This document shows positions 28,401-42,300 of a stretch of 64,000 nt of DNA, one piece after another. Within the stretch, counting starts at the first letter, position 1, and each line of letters begins with the position of its first letter. Both the position numbers and the translations under genes were made by a program. The stretch spans positions 248,001 through 312,000 of the forward strand of contig JAWZYV010014440.1 of NCBI GenBank assembly GCA_038373885.1. Reading direction: 5' to 3'. The notes beneath the pieces are model-generated. The model did not search any database and was not told where the DNA came from. It saw only the letters and a list, made by a program, of their open reading frames with translations. Source of the stretch: Cheiracanthium punctorium (Eukaryota > Arthropoda > Arachnida > Araneae > Cheiracanthiidae).

Positions 28401-31400
28401 AAGGATCGCTAAATTAGGTGCCAAAAAGTGACAATTTTAAAGGGGGAGTATAGTTGGAATGCACTTGGCTAAGATTGTAAAATAGTTTTAGTAGGTGATT
28501 TTAAGATAGATTTCCATTCCGAAGATGGTTTTTTTTTTATGGAACTAGGAAGAAAAATACGGCATACTCATGAATAACGATACACTTTCCAACTTTATGG
28601 AATCTTTTCCAACTACCCTTCAATCTTTTCCTATTATTATTTTCTTCCTTGCTCATAACTACTCAATCATTTGACTTTTTGTGCACATTTTTATCAGTGG
28701 GAAATAGGTAATACAAATAATCATTTTAGCTCCACATAAAATATCCAATATCTGAGGGTATAGATCGAAGAAACGATATCTGCCTCACGGTTTTGGTACA
28801 CAAATTAAAATAAACTAACTGCACAAAGGATTCGAAAAAATTCAGTATGATTCTTTACAAGCTGTACTACACACTGCAATAAATTCAAAAACTTTCATGA
28901 AACTTTCAGAAAAAAATCTTAAACGTGGAATTGCACACCGAAATAAAGAATAACACGTTCTTTAAAATTTTCGATTTTTAAGAATTTTTTCTAAAAGTTT
29001 CGTAAATAATACCGGTTTATTGTTTATTTCAGTGTATAGTGCAGTTTCTAAAACATACATCCTAAAAATTTGAACTTGACATAATTAATTTTTTTGTATT
29101 CGTGTACCAAATTTCATGTTTTTTTTTCCCCCCGAACTACAGCGATAAGCTGAAAGTAACTGTCATTCAGTTGCCTTTAAACAGGGTTTAATTTCTATAC
29201 AAAAAAGTGCAAGAGCCAAGATTTTTTGTATTGCAAAATTAATTACCTAATTTCAGGTATTATTAAGTGAATTTTTGTTACCTCTGTATTAGTTTGCAAT
29301 GTAATAAAACTAATATCAACAGAAACAATTACGAAGGTAATTAAAATTTTAAATTTAGTGTAAAATTTCCCCGAGAAAAAAGAAGTAGTGGAGCTGAGCT
29401 CCCATGCAAATTAAGCACTTCCTTTAAATACATGCAAGTATTTAGCACCCACAAAAACTTTCCTGTGGGTGCTTGAGATCTGACATACTACATAAAAAAA
29501 AAAAACCCGTCCCTCACTAAAATTTTATTTTCGAATTATGCAGTTGCAAAGCACTCATCGTCATCAGTGGCATGACTATACTTTTAGGGCCCATAACGAA
29601 TTCATTGGATAGGGTCCTTCCTCATTGTACAGAATCTCAACCAACATGTTGCAGTTCACTTTTTCTAGCTTTCTATTTGGGTAAGGCTCCCCCTCCGGCC
29701 AGGGGACCGTGGCTTTTGCCTGTTCTACCCCCCGATAGTTACGCTAGTGATTGTCTCATCGAAGTTCCTCATGCACATCTGAATTATAAAGGACATGGGT
29801 GCTCATATCGGGAAGTAGGTGGGGGCTCGGGTCCCTCCCTCTAGCCGTCAGTATAGTGAACATTTTTGTATTAGCTAACCTTTTTTTCACTATTTCAGTA
29901 CTAAAATGTTTGAAAGCGCGATTGCCGATGACCTTAAAAATGCAAGAAATAACCCCTTCCCCCTCCCTCCACGTCTTAAAGTACTCATATGGACGTCCAT
30001 TCCGAAGCACCCACATACATTTGGCCTCATAAAAGATTTTCTTTTAAACTTTTAAAATATCACACAACTAATAAGCAAATAAAGCACTTTAGTACTGAAA
30101 TAATGCAAAAAGTTCAGTATGCTTTACAAATATTCATATTATGTAATGGCATAATTGGGGCAGGGGGGAACCCTCCTTGAGTGTACATCACTGTGTTTGG
30201 GTTATCAGATGATTGCTGGTGCTCAGCATCCAACGTAATTTTTTTTATAAGCCTGAAGAATTTTTTCAGTGGGTGCTTGAGCCCCGGAGCACCCACGTAG
30301 TCGGCGCCACTGCTATATATATATATATATATACACACACTAAAAAGTTTCTGAACAACTATCCTTCAGGCATCCAATTTGCACAATCAGAAAAAAATTT
30401 TGTTGTGATGTTTGAAAAACTTAAATTATTTATATTGAATTAAGTTAAAAATGCAGTTTTACAAACTATATACCTTTTGATTGAGGGGAAAAAAAAGATT
30501 GGTTAAAATTATAGCCAAACTTACGTAACTAATGCTTTTGAAAATGTTTGTTAGTTTAAAATAACCCCTCTGTATTTTCTATTTCTTTTAAATTGCATAG
30601 CTTAACAGGAAAATGACTTTCAAAATATAATAAACACTTGAAATTTGAAGTGTGAGACTAGAAGAGCATTACAGTACTAAATTGAAATCCCAACAAACGA
30701 ATGCATACAAGCATAGGTGCCCATTAGGGGGGGGCAAGGTAGGGCACTTGTCCCTCCCCCCCTGGAGATTTAGCATATTGTGTTATAATGTAAACGAACG
30801 TGCATTACAAAGCAAAATCGGAACTCAAATTGTTACAAGTGTGAAATTTGCCCCCCTCTAGAGTTTTTTGAAGTTTGCTCCCCTTAAAAAATTTCTATGG
30901 GTGACCATGCATACAAGTGCAAGGAGAAAAATAAATAAATATTTTAATTTTGCAAGGCATACTCAACAACCCTTAAAATCATAAATTTAGTGTCAAGGAG
31001 GAAGGGGGAGGTACATACCTCTCAATTTGTTTAGAAAAGCATTTATTTTAAAACTTTCTTTCAAAACCTAAAGAAATTTCATTTCTATTCTTAAATATAT
31101 CATAAGTCCCTTCAAATTTTTGGTCACACTATGCTTATGCTTAAAACAAACTTTAAAAAAAAATCATAATAGAGTTTTTAATGCTACCTGTTTCATTTGT
31201 TGAAGGCACAAGTTCTTTCGTTTTAGCTGTCAATGTTGCTAATTCATTCTTGACTTCTGTGCTTTCACTACTAGACTTATTTTTGCTCAGTGATTTTATG
31301 AGATTATCCAATCGATCTTCACCAGTGTCTTTGATGTCTCCATTACAAAGGACAGCACTCTTTTGTACTTCTGGTGAAATAGCTGATGATGAAGGTGTTA

Positions 31401-34400
31401 TTGCTGGTGAAACTGAGGATGGTAATGACGAAGATGGCGTTGAAGTTGAAGCCCCTTCAACAGCTGCAGCAGGTGGAATGGGAAGGGCACTATACATTGG
31501 AATGAACACAAAAACGTAAATTCACATGAAATACACATAAGTGATTAGTTATTAGGCAAGTTGGAGTGTATAGGCTGATTAATTTTATTTTTCACCAACT
31601 ATGCGAAAAATTCGAGAGCTGGGATTCGAACCCAGGACTGCCGCATAACGTGCGGGTGCTCTACCACTGAGCTACTCTGGGACGATTCCCAGATGAAATT
31701 TCTCGCTCAGTGGTAGCGCACCCGCACGTTATGCGGCAGTCCTGGGTTCGAATCCCAGCTCTGGAATTTTTCGCATAGTTGGTGAAAAATAAAATTAATC
31801 AGCCTATACACTCCAACTTGCCTAATAACTTGAAAGGTTGATGGAATCACTTTCTAAAAATACACATAAGTGGTTCAAATTAAACAAATACCAAAACTTG
31901 AGCTGTCAAATTTTTAAACCCTTAAGAAAGAATATTCCAAAGTTTGTCATAATTTAAAATGGCCGGAAAAATTCACATAAGTTTTAGCTAAATATTAATA
32001 AATATATGAAATAAAATAACAAGTTAAGAAGAAAAATTTTATAGCTTGGACTTTCAATAACTACAGGAAAAGTTTGATCCCTGAAATACATATCACATGT
32101 TATTAAATAAGCATACACACATAAAAACAAAGATTAAATTGATTAAATATTTAAAGCAAGAGTGAAAAATACTAAACATTGTTTATACTTCACACAATGA
32201 GACTACTACAATGCAAACGAATGTATAAATTGTCCAAACATTTGCACATTCATTCAATAAAGTACAAAATACCCCAAAGATTGTAAACATTGCTCTTTAA
32301 CTTAAAAAAAAGAAGTATACTTTAAAAAAATTCAGACTGAATACAATTAACTGATAATAGCTAGTCTATTACCATCTTAAGAGATGGTAACAATACTTAT
32401 TCGCTCTAAAAATATCACTCACTTTCAAATTAAAGGATATATGAACTGCACGATTTTGGTTTAATATATTTAAAGAAATAAGACTAAATTTCAATTTACT
32501 TAGCTCACCTATCAAGTTTTCTAGGTAATGTTTAAGCTTTAATAATTCATTGTAATATATTTTGTATGCTGAAACTAGCTGTAACCAAGTTCATGATGAA
32601 TTAAGTTAATTTAAACATTTAACTTTATTTTGTTACATATACCCAACAGATAAGAGAGGCAATTTTTAAATACACAAACAGACTTACTTCCACAGTGAAA
32701 AGTGGATCAAGATTACTTTATTTCTGAGGCAGGAACATGACATGTAAATTCATGTATTCATATGAATGTATTTATGCATGTTCTTATATGTATTAGAGGT
32801 CAGCGCCGCCGCCAAGGTCTAGGCTGGTGCGCTGGCTAAGAATGCAGATTTTACACAGCGGTGTACAATCGGCTTGAAAACCTTTTAAAAATTTGTACCT
32901 AAACTTTCAACTGATTATTTTTTTCTGGACTAGGGTCCAAGGCTCCTAGGCTCGCTTTTCGTATGAGGCATTCGTTCAATAATAAGGCTTATTCGCAAAA
33001 AAGGGCATAATTTCAACAGACAAAACCCCAAAATAGGATCAGATAGAATGCTACCGAGCTACACACTGCTTGGTTTTTGCATGTTCCTTGGAACATAAAA
33101 ATTTAAACTTTACACTATTTTTAAGTAGGTAAAAAGTATAGAACACCTTGAGTATTTGCCACCCATGTTGATTTTTCATAATTTGGTGACTTACGTATAA
33201 GTATAGTTAATAATTAGTTCTAAAAAACAGTACTTTAAATGTTTTATTTGTTAAAAACTACAGAACAGCTAGGATAGCTTGCCACCAATGGCAACTTTTC
33301 ATTATTTGGCGATGCACACATGCTCATAACTTACAATTACTGCTCATGTAAAGTTACCAGGAAAACCGTAATTTATATATATAAATCCTTTGCAGATTGG
33401 CATATTTAGCACCACGAAATATATCATCTCGCCACGCTGGAGATTATCCAAGCTGAACTATAACTGCTATATTAGCATAGATAACGCCGCCAAATACTTC
33501 TACTGGTAGCAAATACCCAAGCTGCAGGTTATAGTAAAGCTGAACCTAATCGGCTTTACTATAACCTGCAACTTAATTATTTTTTATTTTCAAGATACTG
33601 GGAGCTAACATTTTGGAGAACGCGGGTTAAATTCACCCTGCTTAGAGCGATGGCCTTTTGGCAGATCGTACCTGATGCTAAAATGGCGCTTTTAAAATAA
33701 GTAACAATGAGTTATTTGGTATTAGAAAAACGAATAATGGGTAATTCTAAACTCCTGTTAAGTAGTTTACTGTTAACTTACTGTTTGAAACTTACTTACT
33801 TACTGAGAACTTAATGTTTGAAAATTGTCAACTTTGTGTAACACACTTTGACTTAGTTATTTCGCATTCTTTTTAATTTGGCGTAAAATTGGTGTAATTC
33901 TAGTTCATGTTTGTCAATTTCAAGCGATTCTACATACTTGGAATTGTTTTGTTGCAAAGGCATGAATGATTTTATGCTGCCAAAAATTGCCAAACCTGGT
34001 AACCATTATGCAAATTTTATCATATAATTATTAACATATTCTAAAATAATTTGAATTTCGAAATTTAAGTCAGCTTATCGGCTTCCACGGTATTTTCAGA
34101 ATCCGTAGACACCTTCGTCCAAACTAAAATCTCCACGGTTCCGGAGGAGATAGCAGAACAAGCTTTTGACAGCGGCGGCGGTTAATTTTTTTTTTTAGAA
34201 TAGAGAGACACTTCTTAATGCTAGTAACTTGTAAAGATACAATTTAAATTTTTTGAGTCAATGGCTTAATTTGATTGCTATAAAAACTATTTAAACATGG
34301 CATTATGCCTCAAAAGTACATTATAGGTTTGGACTTGCTCATGCAGGGTCTTATTATCGCATGGGAAAATCGAGACTTTGCCCAGGGCCCCAGGCTCTAA

Positions 34401-36265
34401 AGGGTCCCCAATCTCAAATGGTGTTCTGAAATATTCTTTTTATGTCAAAATTTTCTGAAAAATAAAACAAAATTCATAGATTGGGGCCGCCAATTTCATC
34501 AATGCCCGGGGCCCCTGTTTGTCATAATCGGGCTCTGCGTTCATGAGAAGGTTGGGGGGGGGGGAACCGCTTAAATTCAAATAATGTATATTTCGTATAC
34601 TGATAACTAAATGTAACGTGAATATGTTATATAAACAACATAAGCCTATCCTATTTTGATGAAATCTATTGTTTCAGTTTTGCAGTAGAAATATTTTAAA
34701 AGTGTACTTCAACGGCAAGCTGATAATCTGGAGCCCTACCAGTGGCCGAGGGCATAGCGCTCTGAACTGGGAGCCTGGAATTTCAGGTAATAGACAAATA
34801 AAAGTCGATTACTTCATTGATAGAATATCATAAATTTTGCTGTTTGTGCAAATTAAAGGCAAATATAATCGGGCTCACCCGAGCCCGAACACAGTCATGA
34901 TCGCTACGTCCCACCCCCTCGGCCTAGAGCCCACGTGTAGCTAATTGGCCGTAATCGCACAACATAATACTAAAAACTAGTTTTCATAAATATTCTAGTC
35001 TTCATTCAAATCTTTAAAAAATCTCATTTTAGCCCCAATTTATACATGTGTGTGTGTGTGTGTGTACGCATACAAGCATTTTCACTATGCTCTTTCACAA
35101 AAATTTTCCCACACCGCCGGGTTTCTGAGGTCATTATGCCACTGCCGCGAATTTCCGTGCAGCACAGACCTCTAATATGTATTCATATGTGTAAGAATAA
35201 GCATATTCCCCTTTTAATATTAATCGAATTGAAATTCCTCATTTTAATATTCCCCAATTTGAAATAGTTTTCAATAAAACATTATCACAAACACTTACCT
35301 CAAACCTCTATCTTCATTTCTTCGAGCTTCAGCGAGCTCATCAGTAATTTCTCTATCTCGTTCCCTATCTCTTTTACGATCATGTGTAGGTCTCCGAGAA
35401 TACCTTTGACTTGGACGGCGATCAAACTGTACAGTTCTTCGTGCTCTATTTTGAGTTGCCTGATATTCTGTTTTACCACTTGTTGAAGAAGTGGGGGAAA
35501 AAATAAATGAATAAAAATTAATAATAAGAAACATAAAGTCATTAATGAGAAAATATATGAATAATCGTCGTCCAGATAAAATCTCTTAACAAGAGAAAAA
35601 AGTAATATAACATTCCTTATTTTCAGAAGCTATTATCATAATTAATACATCCACTAATTAAATAATTGAGGCAAATAAAGAGTGAAAATTAGAATGTCAT
35701 TTTCTGATCTCTTTAAAGACTTACAAATGAGAGGTAACTGTAAATTGCCAACAATCTAATTTTGAAAAAAGCTGAAGACTAAATATACTTCTAATTACTT
35801 ACCTATACCTGAATCTTGATCCCATTCGAAAGAAATTCTGTCTTGCAGATGGAGGCTTCTGACCACCTTTCAAGCGAAAGAAAGCATGATGTTCAACTGC
35901 ACACTTCCATAGATGCTTGCATGCTTTTTGATTATGCAAACGAAAGACAAATGTGTGCTCTTGCTCACGACCCTAGGCAGACAGAATACACATGAGGAAA
36001 ACCAACACTAATAAAAACAGCTAGTGCAACATTGTATAATTTTAATTGAATCAGTTATTTTCTTCATTACAAGTGACACTCAGCATTTTACTCTATCCTA
36101 AGTACTAAAATTGGTATTAAATAATACATCAAACCGCAGTTTGTGATTTAAAAAAAATTAAAAAATCAGTAAATAATTTAAATGCAAGTAGAAATTTGTA
36201 GTAAGCAGAGTGCACTAAAGCCAAAGAGCTATTCTATTCATTAAGTTCCGATATGAAAAAGTAAC

Positions 36266-36307
<42 letters not shown>

Positions 36308-39300
36308 AAGGTTGCACTTAAGGGGATATAAATTTAGGCAATATACAAAATAATTTAATCAGGACCAACTGAATACAAAATTAATCTTAGACATATAATT
36401 TAATTATTGATACATGCAATTACAAATACTCTGCTGAACTGACAGGTTTTTGAACAGAGATGGATTAACAAATTTGCAATGTCTATTCTATTGGCTTCAA
36501 AAATTTGCCGCTGTAGGCTATAGCCTAGCTACCCTATTCAGAAAAACACCCCTATATGTACAGAAATAAATGCCAGAAAGTTCAGTGTCTAGAAATTTTC
36601 AGAAACCAGTCAATTTGTCAAAACAAAACACTTTATTGCTTCAAGAAACTTTGGCAATTTCATACCGCAATTTACATGAATACAAACACCCATACATTGG
36701 ATAGCAATCGGTTAAATTCCCCAGAAGCTGCAATTCACCTACAAAAAGAGCATTTAATAAACTAAAACTCAGTGGAATACACAAGCAGAATCTTTAATTA
36801 CTCCACATTATAGCTGCCAATCTATCTTTCCCCCAAACAGGAAGATCAGAGGGAAAAAACAAGATTTCCTGGAAAACAAGAAGGTTCCCCCTCCCCCCAA
36901 TCAAATTTAAACTGTACTGTGCAAACAAGAAAGAATCTGAAACTTGCTATATTTGCTCATTTTTGTGAACAGCTGATTACAAGCAGTATCTGCTTGTTCT
37001 GTCCTAAGCAAAATCTGTAGCTTTAATAGCAAATATTTTAGGGAAAAAAATTTCCCTTTTCATCTACAAAAAACCATTTAGTTCTGGCACATTTATATTT
37101 TTTCACAATACTGATTTGAGAAACATTTCTAAATAACAGATTTGCATGGCACTTATTGGTAAATTGTCATCTGTTAAAATTATATATATAAGCACTCAGT
37201 ATTTGTAACAGATTTGTTGGAACTAGCTGAAAAGCAATTTGAATTTTCAGAGGTCAATCCTGGAATATTTTTCAGGGTCCCATTTTTGTGTAAACTGTTT
37301 ATTTTTGTAAAATTCCCCTTTTTGTTAAAATAATTTACAAAATAAGTAAAAATGCAGAGTTAAAATGCCAGTGAAGGGTTGTTTCATTCAATTATATTTT
37401 AATGAAGAGGCTATTTTAATCATTAGTAATTTTGTGAAGGGGCCGGAAAACTGACCCAAATTTTGTCTGCACCAATCCCCGATTTTACAGCAAGCTTGCT
37501 TTTCTAGTACTTCAGATTTTCTTGATGCTTAACAGTAATTTTGTGGTCTGATATCAATGTTCTTCCACCATAACTGATCTTGATAACTGTAAAATACATT
37601 TTACAAAAGACATATTTTTGAGATTTGTTACTTTTGTTACAAGAGAATCTACATGTGTGAAGATACTGTTTCTTGCAATCATGATTTAAGATCAATATTC
37701 AGCTCTATGCTCTAATACAGCAAGGGAGCAGCTTTCACACAGCAAGCATTAGCTTGCTCACTTATAAAGTGGATGAGCAAGCCAATAAAAAACTTAAATT
37801 ATTTTTACTTCTGGACTTTTAAACAGTTTTACCAGCAGATATACATTAGGGCAGCTTGAAGTGAAGACGCCAGCCTAGCATGTGCATAGATTCTGCTGAA
37901 TAAGAAAAGGGGAGGGCGGATCAGAGAAAAAAATGGAAAGAAGTGTTTCTCCCAAAAGCTGTAACCTAGGGGGCAAGAAAGAAGGGCTGCGACAGTAAAA
38001 AAAAAAAAAAAAAAGCTGTATTCATAACGTGAATTAAATTCAAAATCACATTTCTTACTTAAAAAAATATCCCCCTTAGTTATTTTTTAAACTCCAGCAG
38101 TATACACTGAAAAATGACAGGAAAACTAAAAAAGCAAAATTTAATCTTCCTGCATAAAGACAGAAGTAAAGTTCAAAACCAGGAAGCTCTTCTGAAAATC
38201 AAAAGGGTTGGCAACTATGACACAGCATAAAATGTTACACAATTATCAAACAGCTTTTTGCAAATAAGGCTTTCCAAAATGAGTGAAACAATGCTTCTGA
38301 TGCACAATAACACACAACTATAATAAAACCACTCAAATTAACTGGTGTTTAAAGTACAAAATAATAAACAAATCTGTAAAATAACCCCATAAAGTTTACT
38401 TCAATGGCATTGAAGTTGGCCTTTGAAGTAAACTTCATGGTGTTATTCTGCAAAGTTTTTTATTATTTTAACACACAACTATGATTTTCACTAGTGGTTT
38501 CTCAGCAAGTGAGAATTCTAAACTGACTGTCTGGGGTGCTCTGTTCTTCTGTTTACAGTTTTTGGTGAAAACTAATATGTTGAAAGTTTGAACATTACTT
38601 TCTATGCGAATATTCAATTTTTGAAGAAATTTAAGATAAAGTGAGTCCCAGAAGAGCAGATCAACCCCAAACCTTTTAAGGATGTTCTATGACTCACATG
38701 CAAAGTGTACATTATATTATAGATAAATTTTAGAACAACCTATTACAATATCCTTTCCTATTTTTTATACATTCATATTAGAGCAATTCAAAATCAAAAT
38801 ATTTTGCCACCTTTAAAAGAATAGACTAATTACTTACTTCGTCATCATCTTCAACAACCACAAGTGTTAATTTCTTAGATTTAAAATCTAATCTTGTGAT
38901 TTTTGGCCAGAAGAACAACCCAATTTTTGTAGTATTTTCAAAGACTAGAATTCCTGTGGGTGTCAGACCTAATGAATACTCATTGCCATCTTTACCCTGT
39001 TAACAAGTCAACAGTAAATATGCATATTTTAAAAATATTACTCATTAATATAACATATACTACTGAAACTCGAATTACTTACTAAAACTGTATGCATATC
39101 AACCCCATACATTTCAAGCCATTTTGCTTTATTTAAATAGTTAAGCTCAGCTTGAGCAGATGTTTGACCCCTGCAATAAAACATTTTTTAAAATTAATTT
39201 TTTAATATTCTACAAAACTAAATCTTGTAATACTTAGAAACAAAATAAGTGTTTTACACTAGTCAGGTTTTATAAATTATCTACACACAGTACAGATATA

Positions 39301-42300
39301 CTATAAACTATGGACAAACTTACTTGCAAGTTTTATAAAAATTTAAAATATCTATTTCCATCTCTTCTGTTTGCTCAGGAACAAAGCGAAACTCGGAGAC
39401 AAATCCTGGTGTATGATGCACTGGATCATAATCTCCAAGCTCAGCTGCAAAGTAACAGAAAATTGAATGAATGAATAAGTTGATTAGTTATTAAAAAAAA
39501 AAAAATGGAAAAATGTATACACTTTCAAATTTGAAACCTAATTCAATTATTATTCTAATTACAAAAACACATAATAGAAATAAGATGTATGGAAGATAAA
39601 AACATAATTGAACATTGATAACACCTTTATTTGTAAAAAAACATTTACCCAATAATGAGGACTTCTGGCACAGCGTTTCCCGGCCATCATCAGGTTCTTC
39701 ACTGACGATTCTTCTGTAAAGTTAGAAATTCTCCCAACATTCCTCCATACAATAAAATGCGCCATGTTATCATTTGTATCTTGGTGGGTTCTAATTTTGG
39801 TGGCTTACTCTGACTAACTGCGAGTACAGGGGTTGATCCAGGAATTTTTTCCAGGGTCCCATTTTTGTGAATTCTGATACTTAACATCACTTATTTTTTG
39901 TTAAAATAATTTACAAAACAAATTTAAATATAGGGCAAAATGCCAATGAAGGTTTGTTTTAATTGAATGTATTTTTGTGGAGGAGCTATTTTAATCAATT
40001 GTATTTTGTGAAGGGCCATTTTAATTGACTGTTACTTTTGTAAAGGGGCCATTTTAATTGATTGTATTTTTGTAAAGGGAACCACTTTAATAGACTGCAA
40101 TTTTGTGAAGGGGCTGCAAAACAGACCCAAATTTCATCTGCATTGATCCCTGCCTTTCATCAACTGAAGATTTCTTGAAGCACCTCAATAATTTGCATTT
40201 TGATGAAAATGAAACAATAGAGAATTTTGACATATTTAATTTATATTCGCTGATTGTTATGCATGGAATGAATAATCGATATCAAAATCTCCACTACTTT
40301 TGAAGATGAAAATATTGCAAATACCTTGAATAGTGCTTTAAACTTAATACTGGCAAAATCTAATTTTCAATTTAGTGGAAAATATTTTAGCTCAGCTTAA
40401 AACCAAAGAAAAGTATAGTGACATTACATTGATGATATTTTTGCCATTGTTAACTCTGGAAACCTGGAGGACTTAAAGAAATAAATACCTTAGACAAAAA
40501 ATATCCAATTCACTTTTGAAAAAGAAAACAATGCAGTTCAAAACTATCTTGATTAAAAATACTTAGAAATAAGTCATGCAAAAAATCGCCACAACTGTCT
40601 ATAACAAACCTACAAATAATGTCATCGTTAATTTTAAATCTAACACCTCTTTCAAATATAAAACCACAGAAATTTGGTCACATGTTAATTGTGCTATAAA
40701 AATAAGCCCAAATAAATCACTCCTTCAAGAAGAATTGAAATTTATTAAAAAGCTATGTAAGGCAGCAGGATACACTGAAAATATTGATGATAAGTTATTT
40801 AAAGAAAGAGATAGTAAACTGGAATTAATTGAAATGCACATAAATCAAGACACATACCATACTGCAGGGAAATTGGTGCAAAAATAGCTAATTTTGCCCC
40901 TAAAAAAGTATAAAAATCCCAATAAAGCCAACTGAAAGTACTTTTAAAAGAATAATAACCAACAAAGATCAACTTGATCCAGTCGACAAGGTGAGGATTT
41001 ATAAAATCAGCCTTATTTTCAAAAATGACAATAGCCAAGGAAGTCATATAGGAGTAACAAAAAGAACAATTAAGGAATGAATAAAGGAGCATATCAACAT
41101 TAAACTTGCAAAACAATCTGTAGCCCTTTTACGTCTTGCACAATAGATTTCAACAATATAGAATAATTAATTGATTTTAAAAATATTATTATTATTATTA
41201 TTTTTTTAAATCAGTTGCATTGGAGATAACAGATATAAATGATGCCACCAACAAGGGGATGCATATTAGGGTGGGCTGAAAAAAATAAAGTTTTTCCAAT
41301 CAAAATCTAATAGTGCAGAAAAGTTGTCTTTGGTAATTAGAAGGCAAAAGAAAAAAAAATTAAAATTGAAATCAAACAATATTTGACCCTTGTGCATCAA
41401 GGTCGAAGTTTTGAAAATTTTATTATTATTACCTATTTTTCATATTTTTAAAATTTTGCTTCTGAGAATTATATTTTAATTTATCCTATCAATATATGAT
41501 GCATAAGCACTAACTAATTATTTGCTGTCATTATGATAGTATAAGCCAAAAGCAGGTATGAGAGGGGAGTGGGGTTATTTCACCCATAACATGACGCATT
41601 GCAGATGCAGTCTTAGCGCAGACGCATTACAGATCTTTTATTAGGCTTTATTTTTCTTTGTGTTTGAGGGGAATTCCCCTTTCATCTTTTTCCAATGACT
41701 ATTTCATTGAAGAATATATTTACTCCAGTTTGCATGTCATTACTCTTTTTATTCCCATCATGCCAAAGACTTGGTGCCACAAGCCTTTGCCACTGCTAAG
41801 GACCAAACTACTGGCCATTTTATAATGGGGGCACCCAATGAGCGGTCAGAATTGCCCCCTATGAAAGAACGAACAGTTTAACATCAAAGCCCAAGAAGAC
41901 GGGAATCGAACTTGGACCCAAGGTGTGATAGAATTTTTCTTTAACCACTACATGACCTGGGTGGCTGCATGTTTTTCCGCTTTGGTTTGCAGGGAGTTCA
42001 AATGCAGAATTTATCTTTCGAATTTGATATTTGGACTGAGATTCCTTGCTTTTCTTGACAGATCACTTGAGTATGATATTCCTCCTCTAGAAGAAACAGT
42101 TCTCGATAATGATCAAAAATACCTTTATGTATTTCTCAAGCTGATCATATGGGACTCAGTCCACCAGTCATTGCTGTCGACAACCCTTGGCTTCTGTCTA
42201 ATTCCAGGTGGTTGACGACTGCCAATAAGATTCTCAGATTATACCTATCCTCAAAAGAGCCCTCACATGAATTGAAACAGATAGTTATACTGTTCTGAAG

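Larger units (their letters stand above)
32794..35174. mobile_element. 2.4-kb hAT-type element with perfect target duplication
   Basis: Left end TAGAGGTCAGCGCCGC and inverse right end TAGAGGTCTGTGCTGC are flanked by a perfect 8-bp duplication ATATGTAT (32786-32793 and 35175-35182). It encloses copy B of the 1.2-kb repeat and a smaller GGGCCCC-rich element at 34338-34538. No transposase motif seen. Confidence 0.85.

Noticed and set aside
31181..31519. A 112-codon plus-strand ORF
   Set aside because: It is antisense to yurt exon j; its low stop frequency follows from the Ser/Thr/Pro composition of the real exon.
31614..31766. Two functional tRNA genes in opposite orientation
   Set aside because: A and B boxes are present, but the best anticodon loop lacks T33, the two copies sit in a palindromic retroposon with target duplications, and the plus copy has a damaged 5' half. 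SINE is the better call.
35300..35542. An 80-codon minus-strand ORF overlapping yurt exon i
   Set aside because: It is the out-of-frame shadow of the FERM-adjacent exon; the frame coding GKTEYQ...RYSRR matches the family and the splice phases.
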